Part shown: positions 1 through 8,372 of the stretch, one piece after another
How positions within the stretch are numbered: the first letter of the stretch is position 1
Layout: every line of letters starts with the position of its first letter
NCBI GenBank assembly: GCA_023662705.1
Contig: JAMPIM010000009.1
Coordinates: forward strand, 1-50,602
Origin: Candidatus Gastranaerophilales bacterium
GTDB taxonomy: Bacteria > Cyanobacteriota > Vampirovibrionia > Gastranaerophilales > Gastranaerophilaceae
Length of the DNA stretch: 50,602 bases
Direction: 5' to 3'
Notes under the pieces: model-generated
Seen by the model: the letters and a program-made list of their open reading frames with translations, nothing else
The model's database searches: none
Told to the model about the DNA's origin: nothing
Program-made: the position numbers and the translations under genes

Positions 1-300
1 TTTAATCCAAACGCAACTTCACACTGCGGCGCAATGGGGTTAATGCAGTTAATGCCTGCCACTGCACAAGGTTTAGGTGTTACAAATGCATACGATGCGG
101 AGCAGAATATTGAAGGCGGAACGAAATACCTTAAAGGACTTATGGACAGATTTGGAAACGATAAATCTTTGGCGCTTGCAGCATATAATGCAGGGCCAAA
201 CGCTGTTAAAAAATACGGTGGAATTCCGCCTTACGCTGAAACACAGAATTATGTGAAGAGTGTTCTTGGTAAATATGAAAAATTTAAAGGAGGGGCATAA
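1..300 (+). CDS. Lytic transglycosylase (SLT domain), 3' part only
   Basis: The reading frame is open from base 1, so the 5' end lies outside the window; 99 codons and a stop remain. The visible part has the soluble lytic transglycosylase core: FNPNATS, then GAMGLMQLMPATA, a GxKYLKGL stretch and LALAAYNAGPNAV, which are the conserved substrate-groove motifs of the goose-lysozyme-like SLT family. The catalytic Glu normally sits just upstream of FNPNA and is cut off. The stop shares one base with the flgF start (TAATG), so it belongs to the flagellar operon. The FlgJ-like protein downstream has no muramidase domain, so this enzyme probably opens the peptidoglycan for the flagellar rod. That role is inferred from context; the family call is firm. 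Confidence 0.88.
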   Translation, partial: FNPNATSHCGAMGLMQLMPATAQGLGVTNAYDAEQNIEGGTKYLKGLMDRFGNDKSLALAAYNAGPNAVKKYGGIPPYAETQNYVKSVLGKYEKFKGGA

Positions 301-1124
301 TGATAGTCAGAGGTTTAGAGTCAGCTGCTAAAGGTATGACCGCTCTTATGGATATGAATGATAATATTGCAAACAACCTTGCAAATGTTAATACAGTTGG
401 GTTTAAGAAAGGCTCTTTGCGTTTTCAGGATGTTATGGAATCTGCTGTTTACTCTCAAAAAGGTTCAATTTTGAGAAATGACGGTGATTCAAGATATCTT
501 GGTAATTTGAGTATGGGTTCTCAGTCACTTCAATATGTACACGATTTTACTCAAGGTGCGCTTGATAAAACCGGCAACACTTATGATGTAGCGATTGAAG
601 GTGACGGTTTCTTCAAAATCAGAGATATTGACGGAAAAGAGTCTTATACAAGAAACGGTTCTTTTGTTGTTAACAGCGATCAGTACCTTGTAACAAAGCA
701 AGGTGAGTATGTTTTGGATGTTAATAATCGCCGTATCAGAATGATTCCTGAAGACTTTGACCCTGAATTAGTCAGAGACAAAATGGAAATTATTATTGGG
801 GAACAGGGTAATATTGAGATGAATTCTTATACTCAGAAGATCCCTATGCAGACTATCGGGATTTTTGATTTCTCTGATAAAGATGATTTGTTTGAGATTG
901 CGGATACAAGATTTATTCCGCGTGATCCTCAAAACAATCCTGAACTTAGAGCTGAAAAATTCACTGTTCAGCAAGGTATGCTTGAGCTTTCAAACTCAAA
1001 TGTAATCAAGGAAATGATTAATACAATCAGTACGACTCGTAACTATGAGTCTTTATCAAAGGTAGTTTCTACAAATAATGAACTTTTACAGACAGCAGTG
1101 TCTGTTGGAAGATTGAGAGGATAA
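300..1124 (+). CDS. flgF: Flagellar basal-body rod protein, FlgF-type
   Basis: 274 aa. The N-terminus (GLESAAKGMTALMDMNDNIANNLANVNTVGFKK) has the flagellar rod/hook signature ANNLANVNTxGFK. The middle has YDVAIEGDGFFKI and SYTRNGSF as in FlgF/FlgG, and the C-terminus (LELSNSNVIKEMINTISTTRNYE) is the conserved rod C-terminal helix. Two adjacent genes of this family are the usual flgF-flgG pair. I call the first flgF because the second matches FlgG better (LTTAATGM, ANNVANVNTTGFKK). The product would form the proximal rod after export through the flagellar type III apparatus. It starts within the stop of the preceding gene and lies 4 nt before flgG. FlgF versus a second FlgG paralogue cannot be fully separated by eye. 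Confidence 0.85.
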   Translation: MIVRGLESAAKGMTALMDMNDNIANNLANVNTVGFKKGSLRFQDVMESAVYSQKGSILRNDGDSRYLGNLSMGSQSLQYVHDFTQGALDKTGNTYDVAIEGDGFFKIRDIDGKESYTRNGSFVVNSDQYLVTKQGEYVLDVNNRRIRMIPEDFDPELVRDKMEIIIGEQGNIEMNSYTQKIPMQTIGIFDFSDKDDLFEIADTRFIPRDPQNNPELRAEKFTVQQGMLELSNSNVIKEMINTISTTRNYESLSKVVSTNNELLQTAVSVGRLRG

Positions 1125-1128
1125 ATAG

Positions 1129-1914
1129 ATGTTAAGAGCATTAACAACAGCAGCAACAGGTATGATAGCACAACAAAACTATCTTGATGTTATTGCGAAC
1201 AACGTAGCTAACGTAAACACTACAGGTTTCAAAAAATCAAGAATTGAGTTTCAGGATTTGCTTTCTCAAGCTGTAAGAACACCGGGTGCTTTGATGAACC
1301 AGGGTACGTATCAGCCTGTTGGTACAGAAATCGGGCTCGGGGTTAAAACAGCAGCTACAACAAGAGTATTTACTCAAGGTATTGCGATTTCTACAGGACG
1401 TCAGCTTGATATTGAGATTGAAGGTGAAGGTTTCTTGCAGGTTATGAAAGAAGACGGCTCGCTTGCTTACACCCGCGACGGATGTTTGCAGGTAGACTCT
1501 CTGGGTCAGTTGTGTACAAATGACGGGCTTTTGATTCAGCCTTCTGTTTCTATTCCTCGTGATGCTACGGAAATTACTATTACTCAAGATGGTAATATCT
1601 CCGTAACTCTTCCTGGTCAGACACAGCAATCAATTGTTGGTTCTTTGCAGCTGGTTAAGTTCCAGAACCCATCAGGTTTGTTATCAATCGGACATAATTT
1701 GTACAAAGAAACACAGGCTTCAGGCAACCCTGTTCAGGATACACCGGGGCAGAACGGTTTGGGCTTAATTCAACAATGTATGTTAGAAGGTTCTAATGTT
1801 CAAATCGTTGATGAACTTGTTGGTCTAATCAAAGCAGAAAGAGCATTTGAATCTAATTCAAAATTGATTAACTCTTCAAGCAACATCTTACAGATAACTA
1901 ATAACATGTCATAG
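1129..1914 (+). CDS. flgG: Flagellar distal rod protein FlgG
   Basis: 261 aa, the usual FlgG length. The N-terminus LTTAATGMIAQQNYLDVIANNVANVNTTGFKKSRIEFQDLL is classic FlgG. The central domain has LDIEIEGEGFLQV and LAYTRDGCLQVDSLGQL. The C-terminus MLEGSNVQIVDELVGLIKAERAFESNSK matches the FlgG consensus EGSNVNVVxEMVxMIxxQRAYExNSK. It forms the distal rod that crosses the P and L rings encoded downstream. It sits between flgF and flgA with 4- and 6-nt gaps and is clearly part of the operon. Confidence 0.95.
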   Translation: MLRALTTAATGMIAQQNYLDVIANNVANVNTTGFKKSRIEFQDLLSQAVRTPGALMNQGTYQPVGTEIGLGVKTAATTRVFTQGIAISTGRQLDIEIEGEGFLQVMKEDGSLAYTRDGCLQVDSLGQLCTNDGLLIQPSVSIPRDATEITITQDGNISVTLPGQTQQSIVGSLQLVKFQNPSGLLSIGHNLYKETQASGNPVQDTPGQNGLGLIQQCMLEGSNVQIVDELVGLIKAERAFESNSKLINSSSNILQITNNMS

Positions 1915-1920
1915 GAAATT

Positions 1921-2625
1921 ATGAAAAAACTTTTAACTACAGCATTAATAATGATAGTAACAGCAGTTTGTGCTAACGCGCAGACAGTTACTTCTGCTGA
2001 GGTTAAAGCGCAGGTTGCAAAACAGCTTCAAGCAGGATTTACTAAGATTGCAAAGGGTGATGTTGAGGTTAAGATTACTGCAACTCCGTTTGCTTCTATT
2101 CAGCTTCCTGACGGGAACGTAACTTACAAAATCACTCAGGGCGGGGATAAAATTATTCCGCGTGATATCAAAAGAGTGGATGTTTATGTAAATGATGCTT
2201 TTGTAAGAACTTTGAACTTGCCTTGTCAGACAATTGTTTATAAGGAAGTGCTTGTGGCAAATGATTTTATCAATAGAGAACAAGCTATAACAAAAGAAAC
2301 AGTTTCTGTTAAAAAGATTGATGTTTCACAAAAAATGGACTATGTTTTGTCAGAACAGGTTCTGGCAAAGGAAATGTCTGCAAAAAAAGCGTTTCAAAAA
2401 GGTGAAATTATTGACAAACGCTTTGTTAAAATGAAACCTGATGTTGAAAGAAATATGGCTGTTAGAATTTTCTTTATTTCTAACGGTGCCGTAATGATTA
2501 CAATTGACGGAACGGCACTTGCAGACGGTATGACAGGGGATTATATTAACGTCGAAAACAAAAATTACAAAAGAGTTTACACAGGGAAAGTGATAGGCGA
2601 AAATAGGGTTTTGGTGAGTATATGA
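1921..2625 (+). CDS. flgA: Flagellar P-ring assembly chaperone FlgA
   Basis: 234 aa with a Sec signal peptide of about 20 residues (MKKLLTTALIMIVTAVCANA, cut after ANA). The mature protein has a FlgA-like N-terminal part, followed at about residues 115-180 by a SAF-like stretch (VLVANDFINREQAITKETV..., then AKKAFQKGEIIDKRFV), which is typical of FlgA. The C-terminus has GDYINVENKNYKRVYTGKV, also typical. In the periplasm it would assist FlgI assembly into the P-ring. Its stop codon overlaps the flgI start (ATGA), which suggests translational coupling of chaperone and client. Confidence 0.88.
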   Translation: MKKLLTTALIMIVTAVCANAQTVTSAEVKAQVAKQLQAGFTKIAKGDVEVKITATPFASIQLPDGNVTYKITQGGDKIIPRDIKRVDVYVNDAFVRTLNLPCQTIVYKEVLVANDFINREQAITKETVSVKKIDVSQKMDYVLSEQVLAKEMSAKKAFQKGEIIDKRFVKMKPDVERNMAVRIFFISNGAVMITIDGTALADGMTGDYINVENKNYKRVYTGKVIGENRVLVSI

Positions 2626-3722
2626 TGAAAAGATTTTTAGCATTTTTGTTATTAATAATAATGACAGCTTTTATTCCTGCTCAGGCTATAGAAGCGAAAG
2701 TTCGTATTATGGATATTACCCATATCAAGGGTGTTCGTGAAAACCAGCTTGTCGGATACGGTATTGTTGTCGGTCTTCCGGGAACCGGTGATAACTCACG
2801 TTCAACTCAGATTACTAACAAAATGCTTTTAAGAAACTTGGGAACTGTAATCGAACAGGAAAACTATATCCAAAAAGGTGCATCTGCGGCGGTTATCGTA
2901 ACAGCAACCGTTCCTCCTTTTTCTAAAAACGGGGACAAAATTGACGTAACAGTTTCTGCTATTGCTGATGCTAAGAGCTTAGAAGGCGGCGTTCTTGTTC
3001 AAACAATCCTTAAAGCTCCAAACGGTGAAGCTGTAGCGGTTGCTCAAGGACCTTTATCAGTCGGAGGTATTAATAAAATCGCAGGCGGGTCTTCTGCAAG
3101 AACTGCAATCACAACTTCAGGCAGAATCCCCGGTGGTGCGATAATCGAACGTGATATTTATACAGAAATCGGGGATGAAGATTCTATTACTCTTTGTTTG
3201 GATAAATCTGATTATACTCTTGTTTCAAGAATCGCTAAATCAGTTTCACAATTAGCTCCTGCTCAGGCGATTGACGGAAGCTCCGTAAAAGTGAAAATTC
3301 CTCAAAGATTTATTAATGACAGAGTTACTTTTATTTCTTTAGTAGAAAATATGGAAGTTTCTCCGACATTAGAAAAAGCAAAGGTTGTAGTTAACGAAAG
3401 AACAGGAACTGTTGTAATCGGCTCTGATGTTAAACTTCTTCCTGCTGCTGTTGCTCACGGAAATATTACGGTAACAGTTTCTACAAGTAATGATGTTTCT
3501 CAGCCGAACAGTTTTGCAAACGGTGCGACTGTGGGATTCTCAAATTCTGAAATAGAAATAAACAAAGCTCCGGGCAGTTTGGTCGAAATGCCTGCTAACA
3601 GTAATCTTAATGATTTAATCAGAGCGCTTAACTCAATCGGGGTTGCTCCTGTTGATTTAATTTCAATCTTACAGGCTTTGAAAAAATCAGGCAGTTTACA
3701 AGCAGAGTTAATTATTATATAG
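2622..3722 (+). CDS. flgI: Flagellar P-ring protein FlgI
   Basis: 366 aa, the normal FlgI length. A signal peptide (MKRFLAFLLLIIMTAFIPAQA) is followed by the diagnostic FlgI stretch VRIMDITHIKGVRENQLVGY and GIVVGLPGTGD. Further on are IADAKSLEGGVLVQT, INKIAGGSSA, RIPGGAIIERD and the C-terminal DLIRALNSIGVAPVDLISILQALKKSGSLQAEL, all FlgI hallmarks. It builds the peptidoglycan-level ring around the rod. Its presence together with FlgH shows a diderm envelope. The start overlaps the flgA stop by 4 nt; the second Met is an equally good start. Confidence 0.97.
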   Translation: MMKRFLAFLLLIIMTAFIPAQAIEAKVRIMDITHIKGVRENQLVGYGIVVGLPGTGDNSRSTQITNKMLLRNLGTVIEQENYIQKGASAAVIVTATVPPFSKNGDKIDVTVSAIADAKSLEGGVLVQTILKAPNGEAVAVAQGPLSVGGINKIAGGSSARTAITTSGRIPGGAIIERDIYTEIGDEDSITLCLDKSDYTLVSRIAKSVSQLAPAQAIDGSSVKVKIPQRFINDRVTFISLVENMEVSPTLEKAKVVVNERTGTVVIGSDVKLLPAAVAHGNITVTVSTSNDVSQPNSFANGATVGFSNSEIEINKAPGSLVEMPANSNLNDLIRALNSIGVAPVDLISILQALKKSGSLQAELIII

Positions 3723-3731
3723 GAGGGTAAC

Positions 3732-4082
3732 ATGGATTTCTCGACTCCAACCTTAGATTTAATCAAAAATGATTTGAATAATGCAAGAACAGTTAACTCT
3801 GATCAGGTTTTGTATAACAGAATTAAAGAATCAGGAAACTCCAAGCAGCAGTTACAAAAAGCGGCAGAAGAATTTGAGTCAATTTTTATAACAAAAATGC
3901 TTAGTGAAATGGATAAAACAGTTGATAGAGGCGGCGGAATATTCGGAGGCGAATCGCAATACACGGATACATTCAAGTCGATTGTTTATCAACAAATGGG
4001 TCACGATATGGCAAGCAATCCGCGCTCATCAATAGGACTGGCAAGTCACATCTATAAACAAATGGAAAGGTTCGTAAACTAG
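3732..4082 (+). CDS. flgJ: Rod-binding protein (FlgJ N-terminal domain only)
   Basis: 116 aa. It contains the rod-binding domain: LQKAAEEFESIFITKMLSEM, GGGIFGGES and YTDTFKSIVYQQMGHDMASNPRSSIGLASHIYKQM, matching the FlgJ N-terminal consensus (A..FE..F...ML..M, ..Y......LA..ia..gGiGLA). The C-terminal glucosaminidase/muramidase domain of enterobacterial FlgJ is absent; the SLT gene at the start of the operon may supply that activity. A strong AGGAGG-type ribosome-binding site (AGGAGGGTAAC) precedes the ATG. It would cap and help polymerise the rod in the periplasm. Confidence 0.9.
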   Translation: MDFSTPTLDLIKNDLNNARTVNSDQVLYNRIKESGNSKQQLQKAAEEFESIFITKMLSEMDKTVDRGGGIFGGESQYTDTFKSIVYQQMGHDMASNPRSSIGLASHIYKQMERFVN

Positions 4083-4083
4083 T

Positions 4084-4353
4084 ATGATTTCATCAATACA
4101 AAGTAATAATGTACAAAGATTCTCGGCGGTTAATGCGCTTAGAAATAATGCGACTTTGACTAAACCTCAGGAAGCGGAAGTTCAGGTTGAAGAAAAAACT
4201 TCTGTTGTTGCTCCAAAGGGGTTGTTGGATAGAGTTGATGTTGCCGATATCAGAAAAAATGCCGAATTTGTAGGTGAATTCAATATAACGGATGAGGACA
4301 TTAAGTACGGTCTGATGTATGGTAGAAGTGTAATAGCAGAGTTTCTTTGCTAA
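4084..4353 (+). CDS. Unknown small protein in the flgM position of the operon
   Basis: 89 aa, family not recognised. It starts MISSIQSNNVQRFSAV, which resembles the M-x-I-x-x-I-x-S..F leader seen in other proteins of this window. The middle is charged and rich in E/V (EAEVQVEEKTSVV). The C-terminal half has RVDVADIRKNAEFVG and ITDEDIKYGLMYGRSVIAEF. It lies between the rod-binding gene and flgH/flgN/flgK. In epsilonproteobacteria flgM, the anti-sigma-28 factor, sits between flgJ and flgN/flgK, so a FlgM role is possible by position. I do not see a convincing FlgM C-terminal helix, so the product is left unnamed. The gene is real by packing: 1 nt after the previous stop and followed by a strong RBS. 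Confidence 0.7.
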   Translation: MISSIQSNNVQRFSAVNALRNNATLTKPQEAEVQVEEKTSVVAPKGLLDRVDVADIRKNAEFVGEFNITDEDIKYGLMYGRSVIAEFLC

Positions 4354-4413
4354 GGGGGGTAAATGAAATTTAGATTGTATTTTCCTTCCCATACTCAAAA
4401 TAAGGGGGATAAA

Positions 4414-5022
4414 GTGAAAAAGTTTTTAATAACATTTTTAATATTAATGACAACTGCAATCTCTGTAAACGCAGAATCTTTGTTCACTCTTGGTGCGACT
4501 CAGCATTATCAGGGGACTCCGCGTTCGTTGTTCGGCGGGGTTCAGGCTCGTCAGATTGGTGATTTGGTTTCTATTGTGATGAGTGAAAACATAGCAATGA
4601 ATGACAATTTGTCATACTCATCAGCTAAGGAATCTAATACGGTCGATACATTCACATCATTTGTTAATAAATGGTTTGGACTTTCCGTAAAAGACTCAAA
4701 CGGTTATGGCGGGTCAAATGAAGTTTCAAATTCTGCAACAGGTTCACGTGCTATGACTTTGGGTGATAGAATTGCGTGTCAGGTTGTTCAGCAGTTACCA
4801 AACGGTAATATTTCAGTACAGGGCAAAAAGACAATTGTTACCGGCAATGAAAGAATGGATTTTATTGTAACAGGCGTCGTTGATCCAAGATGGTTAAACG
4901 AAGACGGTGAAGTTTATTCATATAATGTTTCTAATCTTCAGTTTGCTCTATCAGGCAGAGGTTCAATCTCAAGAAGCCAAAATGAAGGTATATTCAACAG
5001 ATTTATCAGGTATTTATTCTAA
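4414..5022 (+). CDS. flgH: Flagellar L-ring protein FlgH, apparently not a lipoprotein
   Basis: 202 aa from the GTG at 4414. FlgH motifs are visible: ESLFTLG, the LFGGVQARQIGDLVSIVMSE stretch, then GDRIACQVVQQLPNGNISVQGKKTIVTGNER and VDPRWLNEDGEV, ending in GRGSISRSQNEGIFNRFIRYLF. I chose GTG because it follows AAGGGGGAT and begins a standard signal peptide (VKKFLITFLILMTTAISVNA). An in-frame ATG at 4363, also after a G-rich RBS, would put 17 extra polar residues in front of the signal. Most FlgH proteins are lipoproteins with a Cys after the signal; here cleavage is after VNA and no lipobox Cys is present. It forms the outer-membrane ring. Confidence 0.92.
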   Translation: MKKFLITFLILMTTAISVNAESLFTLGATQHYQGTPRSLFGGVQARQIGDLVSIVMSENIAMNDNLSYSSAKESNTVDTFTSFVNKWFGLSVKDSNGYGGSNEVSNSATGSRAMTLGDRIACQVVQQLPNGNISVQGKKTIVTGNERMDFIVTGVVDPRWLNEDGEVYSYNVSNLQFALSGRGSISRSQNEGIFNRFIRYLF

Positions 5023-5516
5023 TGAAAGACAAGTTTAAAAACTTAATAAAAATCCTCGATAAAGAAATCGATGCATATGAAAAACTCAAGGTTTTGTTTG
5101 AAGAGAAAAAAGAACTCTTAATAAAAGCAAAGTCCGAAGATTTGGGCGTGCTTGATAATAAAATTCTTGCAGCACATAACTCAATTGTTAAGCTAAATAA
5201 TACAAGAAAATCAGCAGCAGCCGAGCTTATATCAGAAGAGGCTACAATGTCACAATTTATCGAGCTTGCAGAGGAAAACGAACCTGATTTTAAAGAACCT
5301 TTAATGTTAAGAAAAGATAAGATTTGTAACATTTCTAAGGACTTGGTGTTATTAAATAATCAGAATGTGGAACTAATAAAACATGGCATCATAATTACCG
5401 ACAAGATGTTGGAAACGATTGTTGATGCATTCGCTCCTCAAGGAAGTATCTATAACGGAGCAGGTAAAACAGATACACGGGACTATGATATGTGGACCGT
5501 GAACGAAGAAATATGA
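5022..5516 (+). CDS. flgN: FlgN-type chaperone for hook-associated proteins
   Basis: 164 aa, predicted to be almost entirely alpha-helical with heptad-like stretches (residues about 5-70 and 95-135). Features fitting FlgN are an N-terminal LIKILDKEIDAYEKLKVLFEEKKELL segment, which resembles the FlgN consensus L...L..e...y..Ll.l...q...l, and a variable C-terminus. It overlaps the flgH stop by 1 nt and directly precedes flgK and flgL, its known clients. FlgN sequences diverge strongly, so the call rests on helical pattern plus synteny. Confidence 0.75.
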   Translation: MKDKFKNLIKILDKEIDAYEKLKVLFEEKKELLIKAKSEDLGVLDNKILAAHNSIVKLNNTRKSAAAELISEEATMSQFIELAEENEPDFKEPLMLRKDKICNISKDLVLLNNQNVELIKHGIIITDKMLETIVDAFAPQGSIYNGAGKTDTRDYDMWTVNEEI

Positions 5517-5536
5517 TTGTTTTGTAAAAACAATCA
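5514..5536 (+). other. Intra-operon hairpin between flgN and flgK
   Basis: A perfect 10-bp inverted repeat (TGATTGTTTT / AAAACAATCA) with a 3-nt loop begins on the flgN stop codon. There is no T-run after it, so it is not a standard terminator. It could be an RNA processing or stability element separating the hook-junction genes flgK/flgL from the basal-body genes. Function is inferred. Confidence 0.5.
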
Positions 5537-5557
5537 GCTAATAATAATGAGGTAAAA

Positions 5558-7156
5558 ATGGTCAGCTTATTTTCATCATTGAACATAGCAGCAGGGTCAC
5601 TGACTTCACACGAGTCAGCGATTAGCGTTGTTTCTCACAACGTTGCGAATATGAATACCGAAGGTTATCACAAACAGCGTGTTAACTTTGCAACAAGAAA
5701 TATCGCAGGTGTTATCGGAAACAATGTTCAAGCCCAGATTCGTGCAAACGGCGGGGTTATGATTGCTAATGTTCAGCGTTATAATGATGAATTTTTGAAT
5801 AACTATTATCGCGACCAGCTTTCCAAATTAAATGAGTATGGTGCACAATTGAATAATCTTGGTGAGTTGGCTGATATCTTTAATGATTTGGACGGCGAAG
5901 GTATTAATGGTGCGCTTTCAGATTTTTATAAAGCACTTAATAACTTGAACGAATATCCTGCAAGTTCAACTGCAAGAATCAACTTTATTGAAACCGCAAA
6001 AACACTTGTTTCTAATTTGAACTCTAAAAATCAACAGTTGGGTGAATTAACCAATAAAGTGCTTGGTGACGGTACCAGTCAGGAAGCTTTGGAAAATTCA
6101 CAATTGTGGGTTCATTACCAGAATTTCAATAATAAATTAGGTGAATTGGCAGAAGTTAACAAGGCGCTTCAATGTACTCAAACAGGTACTTTGGAAGCTA
6201 ATAACCTGCTTGACAAAAGAGATTTGATTCTTAATGATATCGCACAATTTGTTGATATCAGAGTAAAAGAACATCCAAACGGCTCGGTAAATCTTTATGT
6301 TGGCGATACTGCACTGGTTAAAGGTGCAACCGTTACGGGAGAATTAGAAGTTCAGACAGCAGCTGATTTCGAAGCTTATTGCAAAGATAACGGAATTGAT
6401 TTGCCTGACGATTTTTACAATGAGGACGGTTCTTATAAACATCCTGCAATCGTTAGTATCAAAGGTGATTTGAACATAGGGTTTGCAAACGATATTATTA
6501 CAGGCGGTGCGTTAGGCGGATTGCTTCACGGAGCTGACACATCCGTAGACGGTATGAATGCGGGAAAAGCGAAAGAATTCTTGAATAATCTTTCACAGGC
6601 TCTTGCAAATATCTTTAATGATTTGAATACCCGTGACGGTGCATACCATATTGATGTAAATGATTCAGGCAAACTTTCCGATGACCATAAGATTGATATT
6701 TTTGTTGCAGCAGACGGTTCGGATGCTATTACTGCGGGTAATATTGCTATTAATTCCGAATTATTAACTGATGAAGGAATTTGGTATCTTGCTTGTGCAT
6801 TCTTTGGTGAAGGTGAAAACTTTGATGAAAAAGCTGTTGGTAATGCTCAAAACGTAGCAGCAATGCTTAGTACAAGAACCGAAAAATCAGAATTGTTAAA
6901 CAATCAATCATTGGAAGATTATTATACATCTTTGCTTGGTAAAATTGCAGCAACAGGCACTAATATTCAAACACTTTATGATACTCAAGAAGGACTTGTA
7001 GATTCAATTTATAACCAGTTAAAGAGTGCAACAAATGTTGATTTGAACGAAGAACTTGTAGATTTGGTTAAATATCAAACTGCTTATGCAGCAGCGGCGC
7101 AGGTATTTAATACTTGTAATACTTGTTTAGATACTTTAATGACTTTAGGAAGGTAA
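5558..7156 (+). CDS. flgK: Flagellar hook-associated protein 1 FlgK
   Basis: 532 aa. The N-terminus LNIAAGSLTSHESAISVVSHNVANMNTEGYHKQRV has the FlgK/FlgG-family signature (sHNvANmnTeGYxrQ). The FlgK helical domain has DIFNDLDGEGINGALSDFYKALNNLNEYPAS, then LLDKRDLILNDIAQFVDI, and the C-terminus has LDLNEELVDLVKYQTAYAAAAQVFNTC-type spacing (VDLNEELVDLVKYQTAYAAA). It is the first hook-filament junction protein, exported with FlgN help. A GAGG ribosome-binding site precedes the ATG. FlgL follows after 3 nt. Confidence 0.95.
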   Translation: MVSLFSSLNIAAGSLTSHESAISVVSHNVANMNTEGYHKQRVNFATRNIAGVIGNNVQAQIRANGGVMIANVQRYNDEFLNNYYRDQLSKLNEYGAQLNNLGELADIFNDLDGEGINGALSDFYKALNNLNEYPASSTARINFIETAKTLVSNLNSKNQQLGELTNKVLGDGTSQEALENSQLWVHYQNFNNKLGELAEVNKALQCTQTGTLEANNLLDKRDLILNDIAQFVDIRVKEHPNGSVNLYVGDTALVKGATVTGELEVQTAADFEAYCKDNGIDLPDDFYNEDGSYKHPAIVSIKGDLNIGFANDIITGGALGGLLHGADTSVDGMNAGKAKEFLNNLSQALANIFNDLNTRDGAYHIDVNDSGKLSDDHKIDIFVAADGSDAITAGNIAINSELLTDEGIWYLACAFFGEGENFDEKAVGNAQNVAAMLSTRTEKSELLNNQSLEDYYTSLLGKIAATGTNIQTLYDTQEGLVDSIYNQLKSATNVDLNEELVDLVKYQTAYAAAAQVFNTCNTCLDTLMTLGR

Positions 7157-7159
7157 TTT

Positions 7160-8260
7160 ATGGTACAGAGAATTACATCAGCATCAAGATATGACTTGCT
7201 TTTAACAGATATGCGCAGAAATATGGCAAATTATAATAAAGCGCTGGAGCAATTGAGCTCATCTTCTAAGATTAACCATCTTACCGATGATCCGATTGGT
7301 GCTGTTAATGTTCTGAACACAAATCGCCAATTAGGACAAATAGAAACTTTTGAAACAAATGTCGGTATGGCTTCTGCCGAGCTTGCAGCTCTTGGGGATT
7401 TGATGGAGCTTGCATCTGGTTATTTGTCTCAAGCTTGGGATAAAGCTATTCAGGCTAACAACCAGACTTATAATGAAAATTCTCTTAAAGCATTAAAAGT
7501 TGAAATTGATGAAATTACTAAGACAATGGTAGACCTTGCAAATACTGAATATAATGATAACTATATTTTTGCAGGTGCTAATACTAAAACAATTCCTTAT
7601 GAAATAGCTGAAAACGGTGATATTGTTTATTATGGAACACCAAACAGCAACCCTGATTATATCAGACAAACAGAAGTTGCGGATGGAGTGTTTGAAATAA
7701 TTAATACAACCGGCGATAAGGTTTTCGGATATTATAAATCTGCTGTTGAGCCGGGAAACGGAGTTTATACGGATGCAGACGGACAACGAGTTTATGAATC
7801 AACCGATGCGGATGGAAACACTGTCTATAAATACGAAAACGGAGCAGAATACACAGGTGATGTTGCGGATTTAACAGATGGTGCAGCAGAAGAATATGAT
7901 GGTGTTATGGGTGCTCTCAGGGTTTTGAGTAACTCTATTCAGGCTGCTCTGGATGCTCCGACTGATGTTGACAGAACAGAAGCGTTTAATACTATGCGCT
8001 CAACGCTTGATATGTTTTCAGACTCATTGAATACAATTACTAATGAACAAACAAAATTTGGTGGTGTGGCTAACCGTTTAGAGATGACAGAATCGACTCT
8101 TGGTACAAGCAGTGACAGTTTGACAAACTATTTGTCCAATATCAACAGTGTTGATTACGCGGAAGCTGTTACAAACTGGTTAAATGCCCAGTACGCTTAT
8201 CAGGCAAGTTTGCAGGTTACGGCATCATCTATGAATTTAAGCTTGTTGAATTATATGTAA
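7160..8260 (+). CDS. flgL: Flagellar hook-associated protein 3 FlgL
   Basis: 366 aa. The flagellin-like N-terminus has YNKALEQLSSSSKINHLTDDPIGAVNVLNTNRQLGQIETFETNV, matching the FlgL pattern (l..QLSSGkri..psDDPvga). The C-terminus has NINSVDYAEAVTNWLNAQYAYQASLQVTASSMNLSLLNYM, typical of FlgL (aeaitrl...e.aYqAaL...ski...SLldyl). The middle (about residues 180-240) is a D/N/Y-rich variable region, as in exposed domains. It is the second junction protein and the last gene of the operon; a hairpin and a terminator follow. Confidence 0.94.
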   Translation: MVQRITSASRYDLLLTDMRRNMANYNKALEQLSSSSKINHLTDDPIGAVNVLNTNRQLGQIETFETNVGMASAELAALGDLMELASGYLSQAWDKAIQANNQTYNENSLKALKVEIDEITKTMVDLANTEYNDNYIFAGANTKTIPYEIAENGDIVYYGTPNSNPDYIRQTEVADGVFEIINTTGDKVFGYYKSAVEPGNGVYTDADGQRVYESTDADGNTVYKYENGAEYTGDVADLTDGAAEEYDGVMGALRVLSNSIQAALDAPTDVDRTEAFNTMRSTLDMFSDSLNTITNEQTKFGGVANRLEMTESTLGTSSDSLTNYLSNINSVDYAEAVTNWLNAQYAYQASLQVTASSMNLSLLNYM

Positions 8261-8266
8261 TAAAAA

Positions 8267-8298
8267 ATACAGATTCCTCACGGATGAAGAGTCTGTAT
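8267..8298 (+). other. Stem-loop downstream of flgL
   Basis: A 10-bp stem (ATACAGATTC with GAGTCTGTAT, one G-T pair) closes a 12-nt loop 7 nt after the flgL stop. No T-run follows, so it probably acts as a 3'-end stabiliser ahead of the true terminator at 8343. Function is inferred. Confidence 0.45.
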
Positions 8299-8342
8299 CG
8301 ATAATAATTTTAGTCTACAATTTTAATATACTTACCATTTTT

Positions 8343-8372
8343 AAGGGCATTAAACTGCCCTTTTATTTTTTT
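8343..8372 (+). terminator. Rho-independent terminator of the flagellar operon
   Basis: The stem AAGGGCA / TGCCCTT with a 6-nt loop is followed by TTATTTTTTT on the + strand. It ends the rod/ring/hook operon and overlaps the 3' end of the convergent small gene at 8363. Confidence 0.85.

Noticed and set aside
1237..1629. Long antisense frames under the flagellar genes, and similar ones under pgi, the GH13 gene, the giant nuclease, macA and others
   Set aside because: They lie opposite strongly conserved genes, have no RBS and show low-complexity Ser/Phe/Ile-rich products.
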